A DNA stretch of 64,000 bases from JBFAPK01 sp040676675 (GCF_040676675.1 NZ_JBFAPK010000018.1:1-64000), one strand, 5' to 3'; positions 1 to 10,115 are shown, numbered from the stretch's first letter. Made by a program: numbers and translations. The notes: generated by a model from the sequence alone, not told the origin.

Positions 1-1
1 C

Positions 2-361
2 GCGACCTTCCGCCAGATGATCAACGCGCACCAGATGCGGGGCCCGTACCGGGCGGCCTGGCAGCAGGACTACCCGGACGTGGAGAACTGGGTCAACCCG
101 CTCTACGTCACCGGCGGTTCCTCCAACGACGGCCTGTACAGCAACCCGCAGGTGGACGCGCTCGCCAAGGAGGCCCAGGCCGCGCCGGACGCCGACGCCG
201 CGCACGCCAAGCTGCAGCAGGCACTGGCGATCGTGGACCAGGACGTTCCGTCGATCCCGGTCTACTTCTACAACGAGCAGTGGGGCATCTCCGACAAGCT
301 GAGCAAGGCCGAAACCACCAACGTCGGCGAGCTCGACCTCTCGTCGGTCGTGCTCAAGTAG
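2..361 (+). CDS. ABC transporter substrate-binding protein, family 5 (C-terminal part only)
   Basis: This is the last ~119 residues of an extracellular peptide-binding lipoprotein; the 5' part lies outside the window. The reading frame is open from the first bases. The segment DYPDVENWVNPLYVTGGSSNDG followed by YSNPQVD closely resembles the C-terminal region of the complete binding protein at 26371-28005 (DYPSMEDYLGPLYSTGGSSN, then YSNPQFD), which is how the family was recognised. It ends about 145 bp before two permeases and two ATPases, the standard order for a dipeptide/oligopeptide importer. The protein would capture peptides outside the membrane and deliver them to the permeases. The exact substrate cannot be told. 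Confidence 0.88.
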   Translation, partial: ATFRQMINAHQMRGPYRAAWQQDYPDVENWVNPLYVTGGSSNDGLYSNPQVDALAKEAQAAPDADAAHAKLQQALAIVDQDVPSIPVYFYNEQWGISDKLSKAETTNVGELDLSSVVLK

Positions 362-420
362 GTGGCTTCACCCCGGGTCGGGCACACCGTATGGTGACCC
401 GGCCCGGGCTCGCTTCCGCC

Positions 421-451
421 GGGATGCGGCACCTGCTGGCTGCCGCATCCC
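421..451 (+). terminator. Intra-operon hairpin after the binding-protein gene
   Basis: An 11-bp perfect inverted repeat (GGGATGCGGCA, 9-nt loop, TGCCGCATCCC) lies between the binding protein and the first permease. There is no T-run. Such hairpins commonly let the binding protein be made in excess by stabilising its message or partly terminating transcription. The paralogous operon has a comparable hairpin in the same place (26317-26344). Confidence 0.6.
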
Positions 452-506
452 TGGCGTGTTTCCACCACCCGCGTCGCCCCCCAGGCGCGCCCCCTCTGGA
501 GGATCC

Positions 507-1433
507 ATGGGCCGTTACGTCGTGAGACGGCTGCTCCAACTGATACCCGTCTTCTTCGGGACCACATTCCTGATCTACTGGCTCGTCTGGGCCGTACCCG
601 GCGACCCGTTCGCCGGCAAGTGCGGTGAGCGGCGCTGTCCGGACTCGTACATCGCGTTCATGACCGAGAAGTACCATCTCGACGAGAACGTCTTCCTGCA
701 GTACCTGCACTACATGCAGAACCTGCTGCGGGGCGATTTCGGCCAGACCTTCGGTGGCCGCTCCATCAACGACCTGATCGCTGCCGCCTACCCCAACACG
801 CTAAAACTGGCACTTGTGGCGCTCGCTGTCGAGGGAATTATCGGCATCACCGCCGGCGTGCTCACGGGTCTGCGGCGTAACGGCTTCATGGACAACCTGG
901 TTCTGGTCTCGACCCTGTTCCTGATCGCGCTGCCGACGTTCGTCACCGGCTTCGTGCTGCAGTTCCTGCTCGGTACGAAGTGGCACATCATCAACCCGAC
1001 GGTCTCCTCGGACGTGCCCTTCAACGAGCTGATCGTGCCCGGGTTCGTGCTGGGCAGCACCTCGATGGCGTACATCGCCCGGTTGACCCGGACGAGCATC
1101 GCCGAGAACCGCCGCGGCGACTACGTACGGACGGCGATCGCCAAGGGCCTGCCCATGCGCCGGGTGGTCGGGGTGCACCTGCTGCGGAACTCGATGATCC
1201 CGGTGCTCACCTTCCTCGGTACCGATCTCGGTGGCCTGATGGGCGGCTCGATCGTGACCGAGGGCATCTTCAACATCAATGGAATCGGCCGAGAGGTCTA
1301 CCGGGCGATCGTCACCAAGGAGGGCGCGACGGTGGTCTCCATCGTCGTGATCCTGGTGCTCGTGTATCTGATCATGAACCTGGTGGTCGACCTGCTGTAC
1401 GCGGCCCTGGACCCGAGGATCCGCTATGAGTGA
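507..1433 (+). CDS. Oligopeptide ABC transporter permease (DppB/OppB type)
   Basis: This 308-residue integral membrane permease forms half of the peptide channel. It starts MGRYVVRRLLQLIPVFFGTT, the typical DppB N-terminus with one TM helix, followed by a periplasmic-side loop (GDPFAGKCGERRCP) and five further TM segments. The EAA-type loop is seen around RTAIAKGLPMRRVVGVHLLRN, where the ATPase docks. The ATG at 507 was chosen because GGAGG lies 5 nt upstream (498-502) and the family starts here; the frame is open further upstream to 456. It overlaps the next permease by 8 nt (ATGAGTGA), so the two are translationally coupled. Confidence 0.93.
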   Translation: MGRYVVRRLLQLIPVFFGTTFLIYWLVWAVPGDPFAGKCGERRCPDSYIAFMTEKYHLDENVFLQYLHYMQNLLRGDFGQTFGGRSINDLIAAAYPNTLKLALVALAVEGIIGITAGVLTGLRRNGFMDNLVLVSTLFLIALPTFVTGFVLQFLLGTKWHIINPTVSSDVPFNELIVPGFVLGSTSMAYIARLTRTSIAENRRGDYVRTAIAKGLPMRRVVGVHLLRNSMIPVLTFLGTDLGGLMGGSIVTEGIFNINGIGREVYRAIVTKEGATVVSIVVILVLVYLIMNLVVDLLYAALDPRIRYE

Positions 1434-2412
1434 CCCGACGATCGGTTCGATGGTGACCACCCCGCCCGCCGAGGACCCCGCGGTCGCCGGCGGTACCGCG
1501 CCGCCCGACGCCGGCCTGCCCGCTGGCAAGCAGCGCCAGGGCAAGCCGCGCGGCCTGCTCGGCGACGCCTGGCTGGACCTGCGCCGCCGGCCGATGTTCT
1601 GGATCCCGGCCGTGCTCATCCTGATCTTCGTGGTCATGGCCGCGGTACCGCAACTCTTCACCCACACCGACCCGACCCAGGGCCTGCTGGAGCGCAGCCG
1701 GGTGGCGCCGTCGGGTTCCGCCTGGTTCGGCTACGACGTGCAGGGCCAGGACGTCTACGCGCGGGTCATCTACGGGGCCCGGGCGTCGATCGTCGTCGCG
1801 GTGCTCTCCACCATCGGTACCGTGCTCATCGGCGGTGCCATCGGCATCCTCGCCGGCTTCCGCGGCGGCTGGGTGGACGCGGTGCTCTCCCGGATCGCCG
1901 ACATCTTCTTCGGCCTGCCGTTCGTGCTCGGCGCGATCGTGATCCTCTTCACCTTCAACAAGCCGGGGTCGAGCAACAGCACCTTCAAGATCATGATGCT
2001 GGTGATCGTCTCGCTCGTCGTGCTGACCTGGCCGGTCTCGATGCGGATCATGCGTTCCTCGGTGCTCGCCACCAAGGAGGCCGACTACATCGTGGCGGCC
2101 CGCGCGCTCGGTGCCAGCTCGGCCCGGATCGTCTTCAAGCACCTGCTGCCGAACTGCCTGGCGCCGCTGCTGGTCTACTCGACGATCCTCATCGGCTCGT
2201 TCATCGGCGCCGAGGCGACGCTCTCCTTCCTCGGCGTCGGCCTGCACTCGCCGGTGGTCTCCTGGGGCATCATGATCAGTGAGTCGCAGAACTACATCCG
2301 GGTATCACCGCACCTGCTGCTCTTCCCGGCCACGTTCCTCGTCATCGCCGTACTCAGCTTCGTCATGCTCGGCGAGGCCGTGCGCGAGGCTCTCGATCCG
2401 AAACTCCGGTAG
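1426..2412 (+). CDS. Oligopeptide ABC transporter permease (DppC/OppC type)
   Basis: The second membrane permease of the importer, 328 residues. A ~45-residue Pro/Gly-rich cytoplasmic N-terminus precedes the family motif LGDAWLDLRRRPMFWIP and the first TM helix. The extracytoplasmic loop with FGYDVQGQDVYARVIYGARAS is typical of DppC, and the ATPase-binding loop reads ARALGASSARIVFKHLLPN. Five to six TM segments are visible. The start overlaps the stop of the first permease by 8 nt. The next gene follows after 9 nt with its own AGGAG site. Confidence 0.93.
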   Translation: MSDPTIGSMVTTPPAEDPAVAGGTAPPDAGLPAGKQRQGKPRGLLGDAWLDLRRRPMFWIPAVLILIFVVMAAVPQLFTHTDPTQGLLERSRVAPSGSAWFGYDVQGQDVYARVIYGARASIVVAVLSTIGTVLIGGAIGILAGFRGGWVDAVLSRIADIFFGLPFVLGAIVILFTFNKPGSSNSTFKIMMLVIVSLVVLTWPVSMRIMRSSVLATKEADYIVAARALGASSARIVFKHLLPNCLAPLLVYSTILIGSFIGAEATLSFLGVGLHSPVVSWGIMISESQNYIRVSPHLLLFPATFLVIAVLSFVMLGEAVREALDPKLR

Positions 2413-2421
2413 GAGATTCCT

Positions 2422-4465
<2,044 letters not shown>

Positions 4466-4470
4466 GCCGT

Positions 4471-4611
4471 CCCTGCCCGCCGGCGCCGCTCGCGGGGGCG
4501 GGGGGGGCCGGGGGGGGCCGCGGCGGACGGGGGGGGGGGGGGCGCCGCCGCCCGCACGCCGGCAGGGGGTTNNNNNNNNNNCGGCGCCGCTCGCGGCGCC
4601 GGCGGGCAGGG
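4471..4611 (+). terminator. Strong operon terminator hairpin, split by low-quality assembly
   Basis: The left arm CCCTGCCCGCCGGCGCCG (4471-4488) is the exact reverse complement of 4594-4611. The tetraloop context CTCG occurs after the left arm and again just before the right arm. The simplest reading is one 18-bp stem with a CTCG loop right after the ABC operon. Everything between (runs of G, then ten Ns) looks like sequence that could not be read through the hairpin. Confidence 0.7.
4572..4581. other. Assembly gap (10 N)
   Basis: Ten Ns mark a scaffold gap. The sequence left of it (about 4494-4571) is dominated by poly-G runs unlike anything else in the window and should not be trusted. Confidence 0.98.
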
Positions 4612-4621
4612 GATCTCCGTG

Positions 4622-5008
4622 CTACAGCGGGCCGCGGCCCGCCCGCAGCAACAGCATGGCGAACTGGGTACCGTCGGCACCGAGCGCCTCCCGGAAGTGT
4701 TCGAGGATCTGCTGCTCGCGGGAGAGCACCAGCCGGGTACCGCCGGCCGCCCGCCGGATCGCCCCCACCTCACGCGACAGCGCGGCCCGCTCCTGCCAGA
4801 GCGCGATCAGCGAGTTGTCGATCTCGTCGATCCGGCGTCGGATCTCCAGGATGCGCTCGGCGGCGTCCGGTACCTCCGTACCGGTCTCCTGGCCGCCCGC
4901 GGGACGGTCGTCGCCCGCGTCCGCGGCCCGGCCCGTCGCGTCGCCGGCCACGGCATCACGGGCCCCGGTGCTCGGTTCGCCGGGCTGTTCCACCACGTCT
5001 GTCATCAT
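4622..5008 (-). CDS. Chorismate mutase (AroQ type, short actinobacterial form)
   Basis: This converts chorismate to prephenate, the first step specific to Phe and Tyr synthesis, in the cytoplasm. It has 128 residues: a ~45-residue Ala/Asp-rich N-terminal tail, then the helical AroQ domain (ILEIRRRIDEIDNSLIALW, then REVGAIRRAAGGTRLVLSRE). The tail FAMLLLRAGRGPL matches the C-terminus of the M. tuberculosis enzyme Rv0948c, which is known to be weak alone and activated by DAHP synthase. The usual Lys after the EVG motif appears to be Arg/Ala here. Two adjacent ATGs (5008, 5005) follow AGGGGG; the first was chosen. An attenuator with an aromatic leader peptide lies immediately upstream. Confidence 0.87.
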   Translation of the reverse strand: MMTDVVEQPGEPSTGARDAVAGDATGRAADAGDDRPAGGQETGTEVPDAAERILEIRRRIDEIDNSLIALWQERAALSREVGAIRRAAGGTRLVLSREQQILEHFREALGADGTQFAMLLLRAGRGPL

Positions 5009-5055
5009 CGGTTACCCCCTGAGGCGCGGGCCCCGGTCCCCCGATCCCGGGCAAG

Positions 5056-5088
5056 AAAAAGCCCCGGGCTCCAGGAGCCCGGGGCTTT
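5056..5088 (-). terminator. Attenuator terminator before chorismate mutase
   Basis: Read on the minus strand, AAAGCCCCGGGCTCC pairs perfectly with GGAGCCCGGGGCTTT and is followed by a T-run (5056-5060). It is one of the few T-tailed intrinsic terminators in the window. It sits between the leader peptide (5103-5174) and the chorismate mutase start (5008), so it can only end the leader transcript. Competing pairings are visible: CTACGGC (5136-5142) with GCCGTAG (5114-5120), or CGTAGG (5113-5118) with CCTACG (5089-5094). Confidence 0.85.
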
Positions 5089-5102
5089 CGTAGGCTTGTC
5101 GA

Positions 5103-5174
5103 TCAAGCGCGACCTACGGCTGCCGGACTCCCGGGGCCGTAGTAAAAGTAGTAACAGGTGGTCGGCTGGATCAC
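5103..5174 (-). CDS. Aromatic (Tyr/Phe) leader peptide of the chorismate mutase attenuator
   Basis: A 23-residue ORF starting GTG at 5174 and ending TGA at 5103-5105. Codons 8-12 read TAC TAC TTT TAC TAC, giving CYYFYYG, so the peptide senses charged tRNA-Tyr and tRNA-Phe. The stop lies 15 nt before the terminator stem. A ribosome stalled on the Tyr codons would cover the 5' arm of the CTACGGC/GCCGTAG hairpin and free CGTAGG to pair with CCTACG next to the terminator. A ribosome reaching the stop would cover that region and allow termination. There is no Shine-Dalgarno; a promoter at 5182-5211 puts the transcript start at about the GTG, so translation is probably leaderless. Confidence 0.8.
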   Translation of the reverse strand: MIQPTTCYYFYYGPGSPAAVGRA

Positions 5175-5181
5175 GTGGTCG

Positions 5182-5211
5182 AGTATGCCCAGCCCGCCTC
5201 GGGTGGCGCAA
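5182..5211 (-). promoter_or_regulatory. Promoter of the leader peptide - chorismate mutase transcript
   Basis: On the minus strand TTGCGC (5206-5211), an 18-nt spacer and CATACT (5182-5187). The predicted first base, about 7 nt past the -10, falls at 5174-5176, coinciding with the GTG of the leader peptide. Confidence 0.65.
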
Positions 5212-5244
5212 GCTCCTCGCGGGTGTGGAGCGGGACACGCCACG

Positions 5245-7098
5245 TCAGCCGAGCCGGGTGATCCGGTCCGCCGGTCCCGGTGCGACGGGCGCGCCGGCCC
5301 CGAGGTGACCCACCAGCGCGTCGATGTCGAAGCCGGGCGCCGTCGTCCGTCCGGTACCGCGGGTCAGCAGGGTGAAACCGTCGCCGCCGTTGGCGAGGAA
5401 GTCGTTCGTGGTGACGCGGTAGGTAGCGGCCGGGTCGATCGGCGTACCGCCCAGCGTCAGCGCGCTTACCCGCTGGCCGGCCGGCGCCCGGGTGTCGTAC
5501 GAGTAGCCGAAGCCGGCGGAGACCTGGAGCACCCGCTGCGTGGTCTGCCCCTCGTACCCGGGGAACTGCTGCTCCAGCACGTCCTTGAGCTGTGCGCCGG
5601 TCAGGGTCTGCGTCACCACCAGGTTGTTGAACGGCTGGACGGTGAAGGCCTCCCCGTAGGTGATCTCACCGTCCGCCTCGCCCCCGGCGGAGCTGGCGTA
5701 CGGCAGCGACGCCCGGATGCCGCCGGGGTTCATGAGCGCGAGCTGGGCCCCGTCGCCCCGGGTCCAGGCGAGCTGGGCGTCGGCGATCACATCCCCCAAC
5801 GGGCTCTCCTGGTTGGGGCCGGGGTCCCGGACGATGTCGCCGGTGATCCGGCCGATGACCCGGTTCGCGATCGGCGCGACCGCGGCGCGGTACCGGTCCG
5901 CCAGCGCCTTCGCGCCGGGGTCCACCAGCTCCGGGTTGCGCACGTAGCTGCCCGGCGTGGTCTGCTGCCAGCTGCCGTCGGGGTTGCGTACGCCGTTCTC
6001 GACGACCACGTTTCGGGCCGTGATGTCGGTGAAGCGCCCGGACCGCCGGTCGAGCGTGTAGTCGACGTCGGTGACCAGCTGTCCGTTGCTGCCCGCGCTG
6101 GTCACCACGGTGCCCGCCCCCGAGGAGTTCGGCAGCGAGCAGGAGTAGAAGCGGTGCGTGTGGCCCGAGACGACCAGGCCGAACTCGGGGCGCAGGCCGG
6201 CGACGATCGGCACGATCGGACCGGAGAAGTTCGCGCAGTCGGAGACGCCGGGGGTGCTCGGCGGGGCGGACTGCGCGCCGCCCTCGTGGATCAGTAGCAC
6301 CTGGGCCTTCACGCCGAAGAGCTTGAGCAGCGCGCTCCACCTGTTCGCGGTCTCCACCTCGTCGGTGAAGGTGACCGAGGTGATGCCGGCCGGGTTGACG
6401 ATGCCCGGGGTCCCCTCCAGGGTCACCCCGACGAACCCGACCGGTACCCCGTTGACGAGGCGGATGTCGACCGGCGGGAGGACCGGCAGCCCCGTCGTCC
6501 TGCTGACCGTGTTGGCCGCGAGGTACGAGAAGCGGGCACCACGGAACCCGTCGCCGTCCTGGCAGCCGTCCACCGGGTGGCAGCCGCCCCGGTCGAGCCG
6601 CAGCAGCTCGGCGACGCCCTCGTCGAACTCGTGGTTGCCGACCGAGCTGACCTCCAGCCCGATCTGGTCCATCAGCTCGATCGTCGGCTCGTCGTGGAAG
6701 GCCGCGCTGACCAGCGGGCTGGCGCCGACCAGGTCGCCCGCGCCCACGGTGATGCTGGTACGCCCCTCGTCCCGGGCCTGCGCCCGCAGCCGCTCCAGCC
6801 AGGTCGCCAGGTACTCGACGCCGCCGGCGGGGGTGCCGTTCACGGTCGCGCCGCTGCCGGTCGGCGGGTCGATCGCGCCGTGGAAGTCGTTGTAGCTGAG
6901 GAAGTTCCCCTTCACCGGGCTGGCCGCCGGCAGGCCGGAGGAGACCGAGACCGGGCGCAGGCCGGCACCGGCCGGTGCCGGTGGCGGCGTGGCGGGACCT
7001 GGATGGGTCGGGAGGGCGGCGACGACGGCCGCCACCGCCAGGGCCGGAGCCGCGAGGAAGCGGAGCAGGGCCCAGGGGCGCGTACGGGGTCGGCTCAT
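5245..7098 (-). CDS. Secreted 5'-nucleotidase / metallophosphoesterase
   Basis: A 617-residue exported enzyme that removes phosphate from nucleotides outside the cell. The N-terminus MSRPRTRPWALLRFLAAPAL and the following Ala-rich stretch form a signal peptide. The metallophosphoesterase domain shows NDFHG, GAGDLVGASPL, GNHEFDEG and SGHTH metal-ligand motifs. The C-terminal 5'-nucleotidase domain has NPGGIRASLPY, YGEAFTVQPFNNLVV and TNDFLANGGDGF (substrate-binding loop). The ATG at 7098 follows GAGGA; the frame stays open upstream to 7416 but that part is Arg/Pro-rich and has no family similarity. The gene is divergent from pcrA. I cannot separate a UshA-like from a broader cyclic phosphodiesterase role. 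Confidence 0.9.
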   Translation of the reverse strand: MSRPRTRPWALLRFLAAPALAVAAVVAALPTHPGPATPPPAPAGAGLRPVSVSSGLPAASPVKGNFLSYNDFHGAIDPPTGSGATVNGTPAGGVEYLATWLERLRAQARDEGRTSITVGAGDLVGASPLVSAAFHDEPTIELMDQIGLEVSSVGNHEFDEGVAELLRLDRGGCHPVDGCQDGDGFRGARFSYLAANTVSRTTGLPVLPPVDIRLVNGVPVGFVGVTLEGTPGIVNPAGITSVTFTDEVETANRWSALLKLFGVKAQVLLIHEGGAQSAPPSTPGVSDCANFSGPIVPIVAGLRPEFGLVVSGHTHRFYSCSLPNSSGAGTVVTSAGSNGQLVTDVDYTLDRRSGRFTDITARNVVVENGVRNPDGSWQQTTPGSYVRNPELVDPGAKALADRYRAAVAPIANRVIGRITGDIVRDPGPNQESPLGDVIADAQLAWTRGDGAQLALMNPGGIRASLPYASSAGGEADGEITYGEAFTVQPFNNLVVTQTLTGAQLKDVLEQQFPGYEGQTTQRVLQVSAGFGYSYDTRAPAGQRVSALTLGGTPIDPAATYRVTTNDFLANGGDGFTLLTRGTGRTTAPGFDIDALVGHLGAGAPVAPGPADRITRLG

Positions 7099-7430
7099 CG
7101 GATCCTCGCAATCAGGCCGGGCGGGCAGGGAACGGGTGTCGACGTTGCTATCCCGACATGCTTCTCGATCGGGCACGGCGACGCCACCACCGGCGGATGA
7201 CGGCACGGTTGCCACCCGGCGAGGACGGCCCGGCGCCGTTACGGCGGGGCCGATCATGGCGGGGTGTCCACGGCGGCGGCGACCGTGGCGGTGCCGGGCT
7301 CGGCGCCCCGCCGGCGCCGGCCGCCGACGTGCCGCGTCGCGCCGGGGCGGTGCCCCGCGAGCGCGCCGCGCGGCCTTCGGGGGCGGCGCGGTGCCGGCAT
7401 GTCGGTCCGGCGACATAGACTCGGCTAGCG
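7099..7430. other. Intergenic region between nucleotidase and pcrA
   Basis: Very GC-rich divergent spacer. The only clear element is TAGACT (7416-7421), a -10-like hexamer that would start transcription about 3 nt before the pcrA ATG. Open frames here are low-complexity Arg/Ala/Pro translations and are not convincing genes. Confidence 0.5.
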
Positions 7431-9878
7431 ATGCATGCTCTCTTCGAAATCCCGCCGGTCCAACCGACTCCGCCGGGTGAGTCGACCCCGCCGGTGCACC
7501 CTTCGACCCGTCCCCGGCCGACGGCCGGGCTCGACCCGCAGGCCCTGCTCACCGGGTTGAACGGACCGCAGCGCGACGCCGTGACCCACTCCGGCTCGCC
7601 ATTGCTGATCGTGGCCGGCGCCGGCTCGGGCAAGACCCGGGTGCTGACCCACCGGATCGCGTACCTGCTGGCGACGCGGACCGGGCTGGACGGTGAGCCG
7701 GTGCACCCGGGGCAGATCCTGGCCATCACCTTCACCAACAAGGCCGCCGGCGAGATGAAGGAGCGGGTCGCCGCGCTGGTCGGGCCCCGGGCCCGGCTGA
7801 TGTGGGTGTCGACGTTCCACTCCGCCTGCGTCCGGATCCTGCGGGCCGAGCACGAGCACGCCGGGCTGAAGTCGACGTTCTCGATCTACGATGCGGACGA
7901 CTCTCGGCGACTGATGCAGCTGGTCGCCCGGGAACTCGATCTGGACCCGAAGCGCTATCCGGCGCGCGGGCTCGCGGCCCAGGTCTCCAACCTCAAGAAC
8001 GAGCTGGTCGACCCGGAGGAGTTCGCGGCCAGGGCGAAGGGCCCCAACGAGCGGGCGCTGGCCGAGGCGTACACGCTCTACCAGCGGCGGCTGCGCGAGG
8101 CGCACGCGCTCGACTTCGACGACCTGATCATGACGACGGTCCACCTGCTCCAGTCGCACCCGCACGTCGCGGAGAACTACCGCCGGCGGTTCCGGCACGT
8201 GCTCGTCGACGAGTACCAGGACACCAACCACGCGCAGTACATGCTGATCAAGGAGTTGGTCGGCGGCACGCCGGGTCTCGAACCGGCGGAGCTCTGCGTG
8301 GTCGGCGACGCGGACCAGTCGATCTACGCCTTCCGCGGCGCGACCATCCGCAACATCCTGGAGTTCGAGCGCGACTTCACCGACGCCCGGACCATCCTGC
8401 TCGAACAGAACTACCGCTCGACGCAGACGATCCTGAGCGCGGCGAACGCCGTTATCGAGAACAACGCGTCCCGCAAGCCGAAGCGGCTCTGGAGCGAGCA
8501 GGGCGCCGGCGAGCAGATCGTCGGCTACGTGGCCGACACCGAGCACGCCGAGGCCGACTGGGTGGCCCGCGAGATCGACCGGCTCTGCGACGCCGACGAG
8601 GCGCGTCCCGGCGACGTGGCGGTCTTCTACCGCACCAACGCGCAGTCCCGTGTCTTCGAAGAGGTGTTCATCCGGGTCGGGCTGCCGTACAAGGTGGTCG
8701 GCGGGGTCCGCTTCTACGAGCGCAAGGAGGTCCGCGACGCGCTGGCCTACCTGCGCGCCGTGGTCAACGACGACGACACGGTCAGCCTCCGGCGCATCCT
8801 GAACACCCCTCGCCGGGGCATCGGGGAACGGGCCGAGGCGTGCGTGGAGGCGCTGGCCTCCCGCGACCGGATCTCGTTCGGGGCCGCGCTGCGGCGGGCC
8901 AACGGCGCGCCCGGGATCTCCACCCGGGCCGCGAACGGTATCGCCGACTTCGTCGCGCTCCTCGACGGGCTGCGCGAACTTGCCGCGACCGCGCCGCCGG
9001 AGGAGGTGCTCGAAGCGGCGCTGACCCGCTCCGGCTACCTCAGCGAGCTGGAGGAGAGCCTCGACCCGCAGGACGCCGGCCGGGTCGAGAACCTCCAGGA
9101 GCTGGTGAGCGTCGCACGCGAGTACACCGAGCGGGCCGAGGCGCAGGCCGAGTCCGAGGAGGTCGTGGCGACCGTCGCGGGCTTCCTGGAGCAGGTCGCG
9201 TTGGTCGCCGACGCCGACGAGATCCCCTCGGACGACCCGGACCACCAGGGCGTGGTCACGCTGATGACCCTGCACACGGCCAAGGGGCTGGAGTTCCCGG
9301 TGGTCTTCCTCACCGGGCTGGAGGACGGCGTCTTCCCGCACCTGCGCTCGCTGGGGGACGCCCGGGAACTGGAGGAGGAGCGGCGGCTCGCCTACGTGGG
9401 CATCACCCGGGCCCGCCAGCGCCTCTACCTCTCCCGGGCGGTGACCCGGTCGGCGTGGGGACAGCCCTCCTACAACCCGCCCTCGCGCTTCACCGAGGAA
9501 CTGCCGGGCGACCTGGTGCGCTGGGAGCGCACCGAGGGCGCCTACACGTCGTGGTCGGGTACGGGCGGCGGCGTGGGAGGCCGGGCCGGCGGCGCCGACC
9601 GCGCGGCGGCCGGGCGCGGCGGCGGCTTCGCCGGGGGTACGCCGAAGGCGGCGCAGCTCGCGCAGCGGCTCGGCATCGACGGCAGCCGGCTCGCCACGGC
9701 CAGCGAGCTGCCGCAGGCCCCGAAGGTGGCCGTCGGCGACCGGGTCAACCACCAGCGATACGGCCTGGGCCGGGTGCTCGCGGTCGAGGGGCACGGGCCG
9801 GGCGCGCGCGCCCAGATCGACTTCGGCGCCGAGACGATGTGGCTCGTGCTCCGGCACGCCCCGATCGAGAAGCTGTAG
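7431..9878 (+). CDS. pcrA: ATP-dependent DNA helicase PcrA/UvrD
   Basis: An 815-residue superfamily 1A 3'-5' helicase for repair and replication-fork maintenance. All motifs are visible: Walker A VAGAGSGKTRVL, Ia FTNKAAGEMKERV, II LVDEYQDTNHAQY, III VVGDADQSIYAFRGA, IV LEQNYRSTQTI, V TLHTAKGLEFPVVF, VI RRLAYVGITRARQRL. After ~690 a Gly-rich linker leads to a C-terminal Tudor-like region (GDRVNHQRYGLGRVLAVEG), which in PcrA homologues binds RNA polymerase. The first ATG is used; a -10 (TAGACT) ends 9 nt upstream, so the leader is almost absent. The gene order with chorismate mutase and an M23 peptidase matches M. tuberculosis uvrD1 (Rv0949). Confidence 0.96.
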   Translation: MHALFEIPPVQPTPPGESTPPVHPSTRPRPTAGLDPQALLTGLNGPQRDAVTHSGSPLLIVAGAGSGKTRVLTHRIAYLLATRTGLDGEPVHPGQILAITFTNKAAGEMKERVAALVGPRARLMWVSTFHSACVRILRAEHEHAGLKSTFSIYDADDSRRLMQLVARELDLDPKRYPARGLAAQVSNLKNELVDPEEFAARAKGPNERALAEAYTLYQRRLREAHALDFDDLIMTTVHLLQSHPHVAENYRRRFRHVLVDEYQDTNHAQYMLIKELVGGTPGLEPAELCVVGDADQSIYAFRGATIRNILEFERDFTDARTILLEQNYRSTQTILSAANAVIENNASRKPKRLWSEQGAGEQIVGYVADTEHAEADWVAREIDRLCDADEARPGDVAVFYRTNAQSRVFEEVFIRVGLPYKVVGGVRFYERKEVRDALAYLRAVVNDDDTVSLRRILNTPRRGIGERAEACVEALASRDRISFGAALRRANGAPGISTRAANGIADFVALLDGLRELAATAPPEEVLEAALTRSGYLSELEESLDPQDAGRVENLQELVSVAREYTERAEAQAESEEVVATVAGFLEQVALVADADEIPSDDPDHQGVVTLMTLHTAKGLEFPVVFLTGLEDGVFPHLRSLGDARELEEERRLAYVGITRARQRLYLSRAVTRSAWGQPSYNPPSRFTEELPGDLVRWERTEGAYTSWSGTGGGVGGRAGGADRAAAGRGGGFAGGTPKAAQLAQRLGIDGSRLATASELPQAPKVAVGDRVNHQRYGLGRVLAVEGHGPGARAQIDFGAETMWLVLRHAPIEKL

Positions 9879-9901
9879 CCCCCCGAGAAGCTGTAGCCCC
9901 G
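9866..9901 (+). repeat. 18-bp tandem duplication over the pcrA stop codon
   Basis: CGAGAAGCTGTAGCCCC occurs twice with an 18-bp period. The copy repeats the last codons EKL and the stop, so a second in-frame stop follows. It looks like a recent slippage event. Confidence 0.85.
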
Positions 9902-9926
9902 CCCGGGCGGGAAAGAGTTCCGACCG

Positions 9927-9959
9927 CCGCTCCGGGCGGGCCAGAGCCGTCCGGAGCGG
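9927..9959 (+). terminator. Hairpin downstream of pcrA
   Basis: CCGCTCCGG (9927-9935) pairs with CCGGAGCGG (9951-9959), 15-nt loop, no T-run. It is a probable terminator of pcrA. Confidence 0.5.
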
Positions 9960-10010
9960 GGCCGTGGACCGTGCCAGTCGCCCGACCGGTCACGTGCCCG
10001 CGCCTCGGCC

Positions 10011-10079
10011 CTGCCCGGGGCGGGAGCGGGCTGAGCCCGGGTCGGCCCTGCGGCGCTGCCCGGGGGCGGGAGCGGGCTG
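10011..10079. repeat. Imperfect GC-rich direct repeat
   Basis: CTGCCCGGGGCGGGAGCGGG recurs about 45 bp later with one extra G (10056-10079). It lies in the convergent spacer between pcrA and the M23 peptidase gene and shows no coding potential. Confidence 0.6.
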
Positions 10080-10115
10080 GTCCTGCGTCGGTCTCTGCCC
10101 CGGGGCGGAAACGCG

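Noticed and set aside
5005..5238. A 77-codon ORF with six consecutive leucines, suggesting a Leu attenuator
   Set aside because: It is the -1 frame of the Tyr/Phe leader. It has no stop before the terminator and the downstream gene is chorismate mutase, so the Tyr/Phe frame fits far better. The rare TTA/CTA codons arise from the TAC runs.
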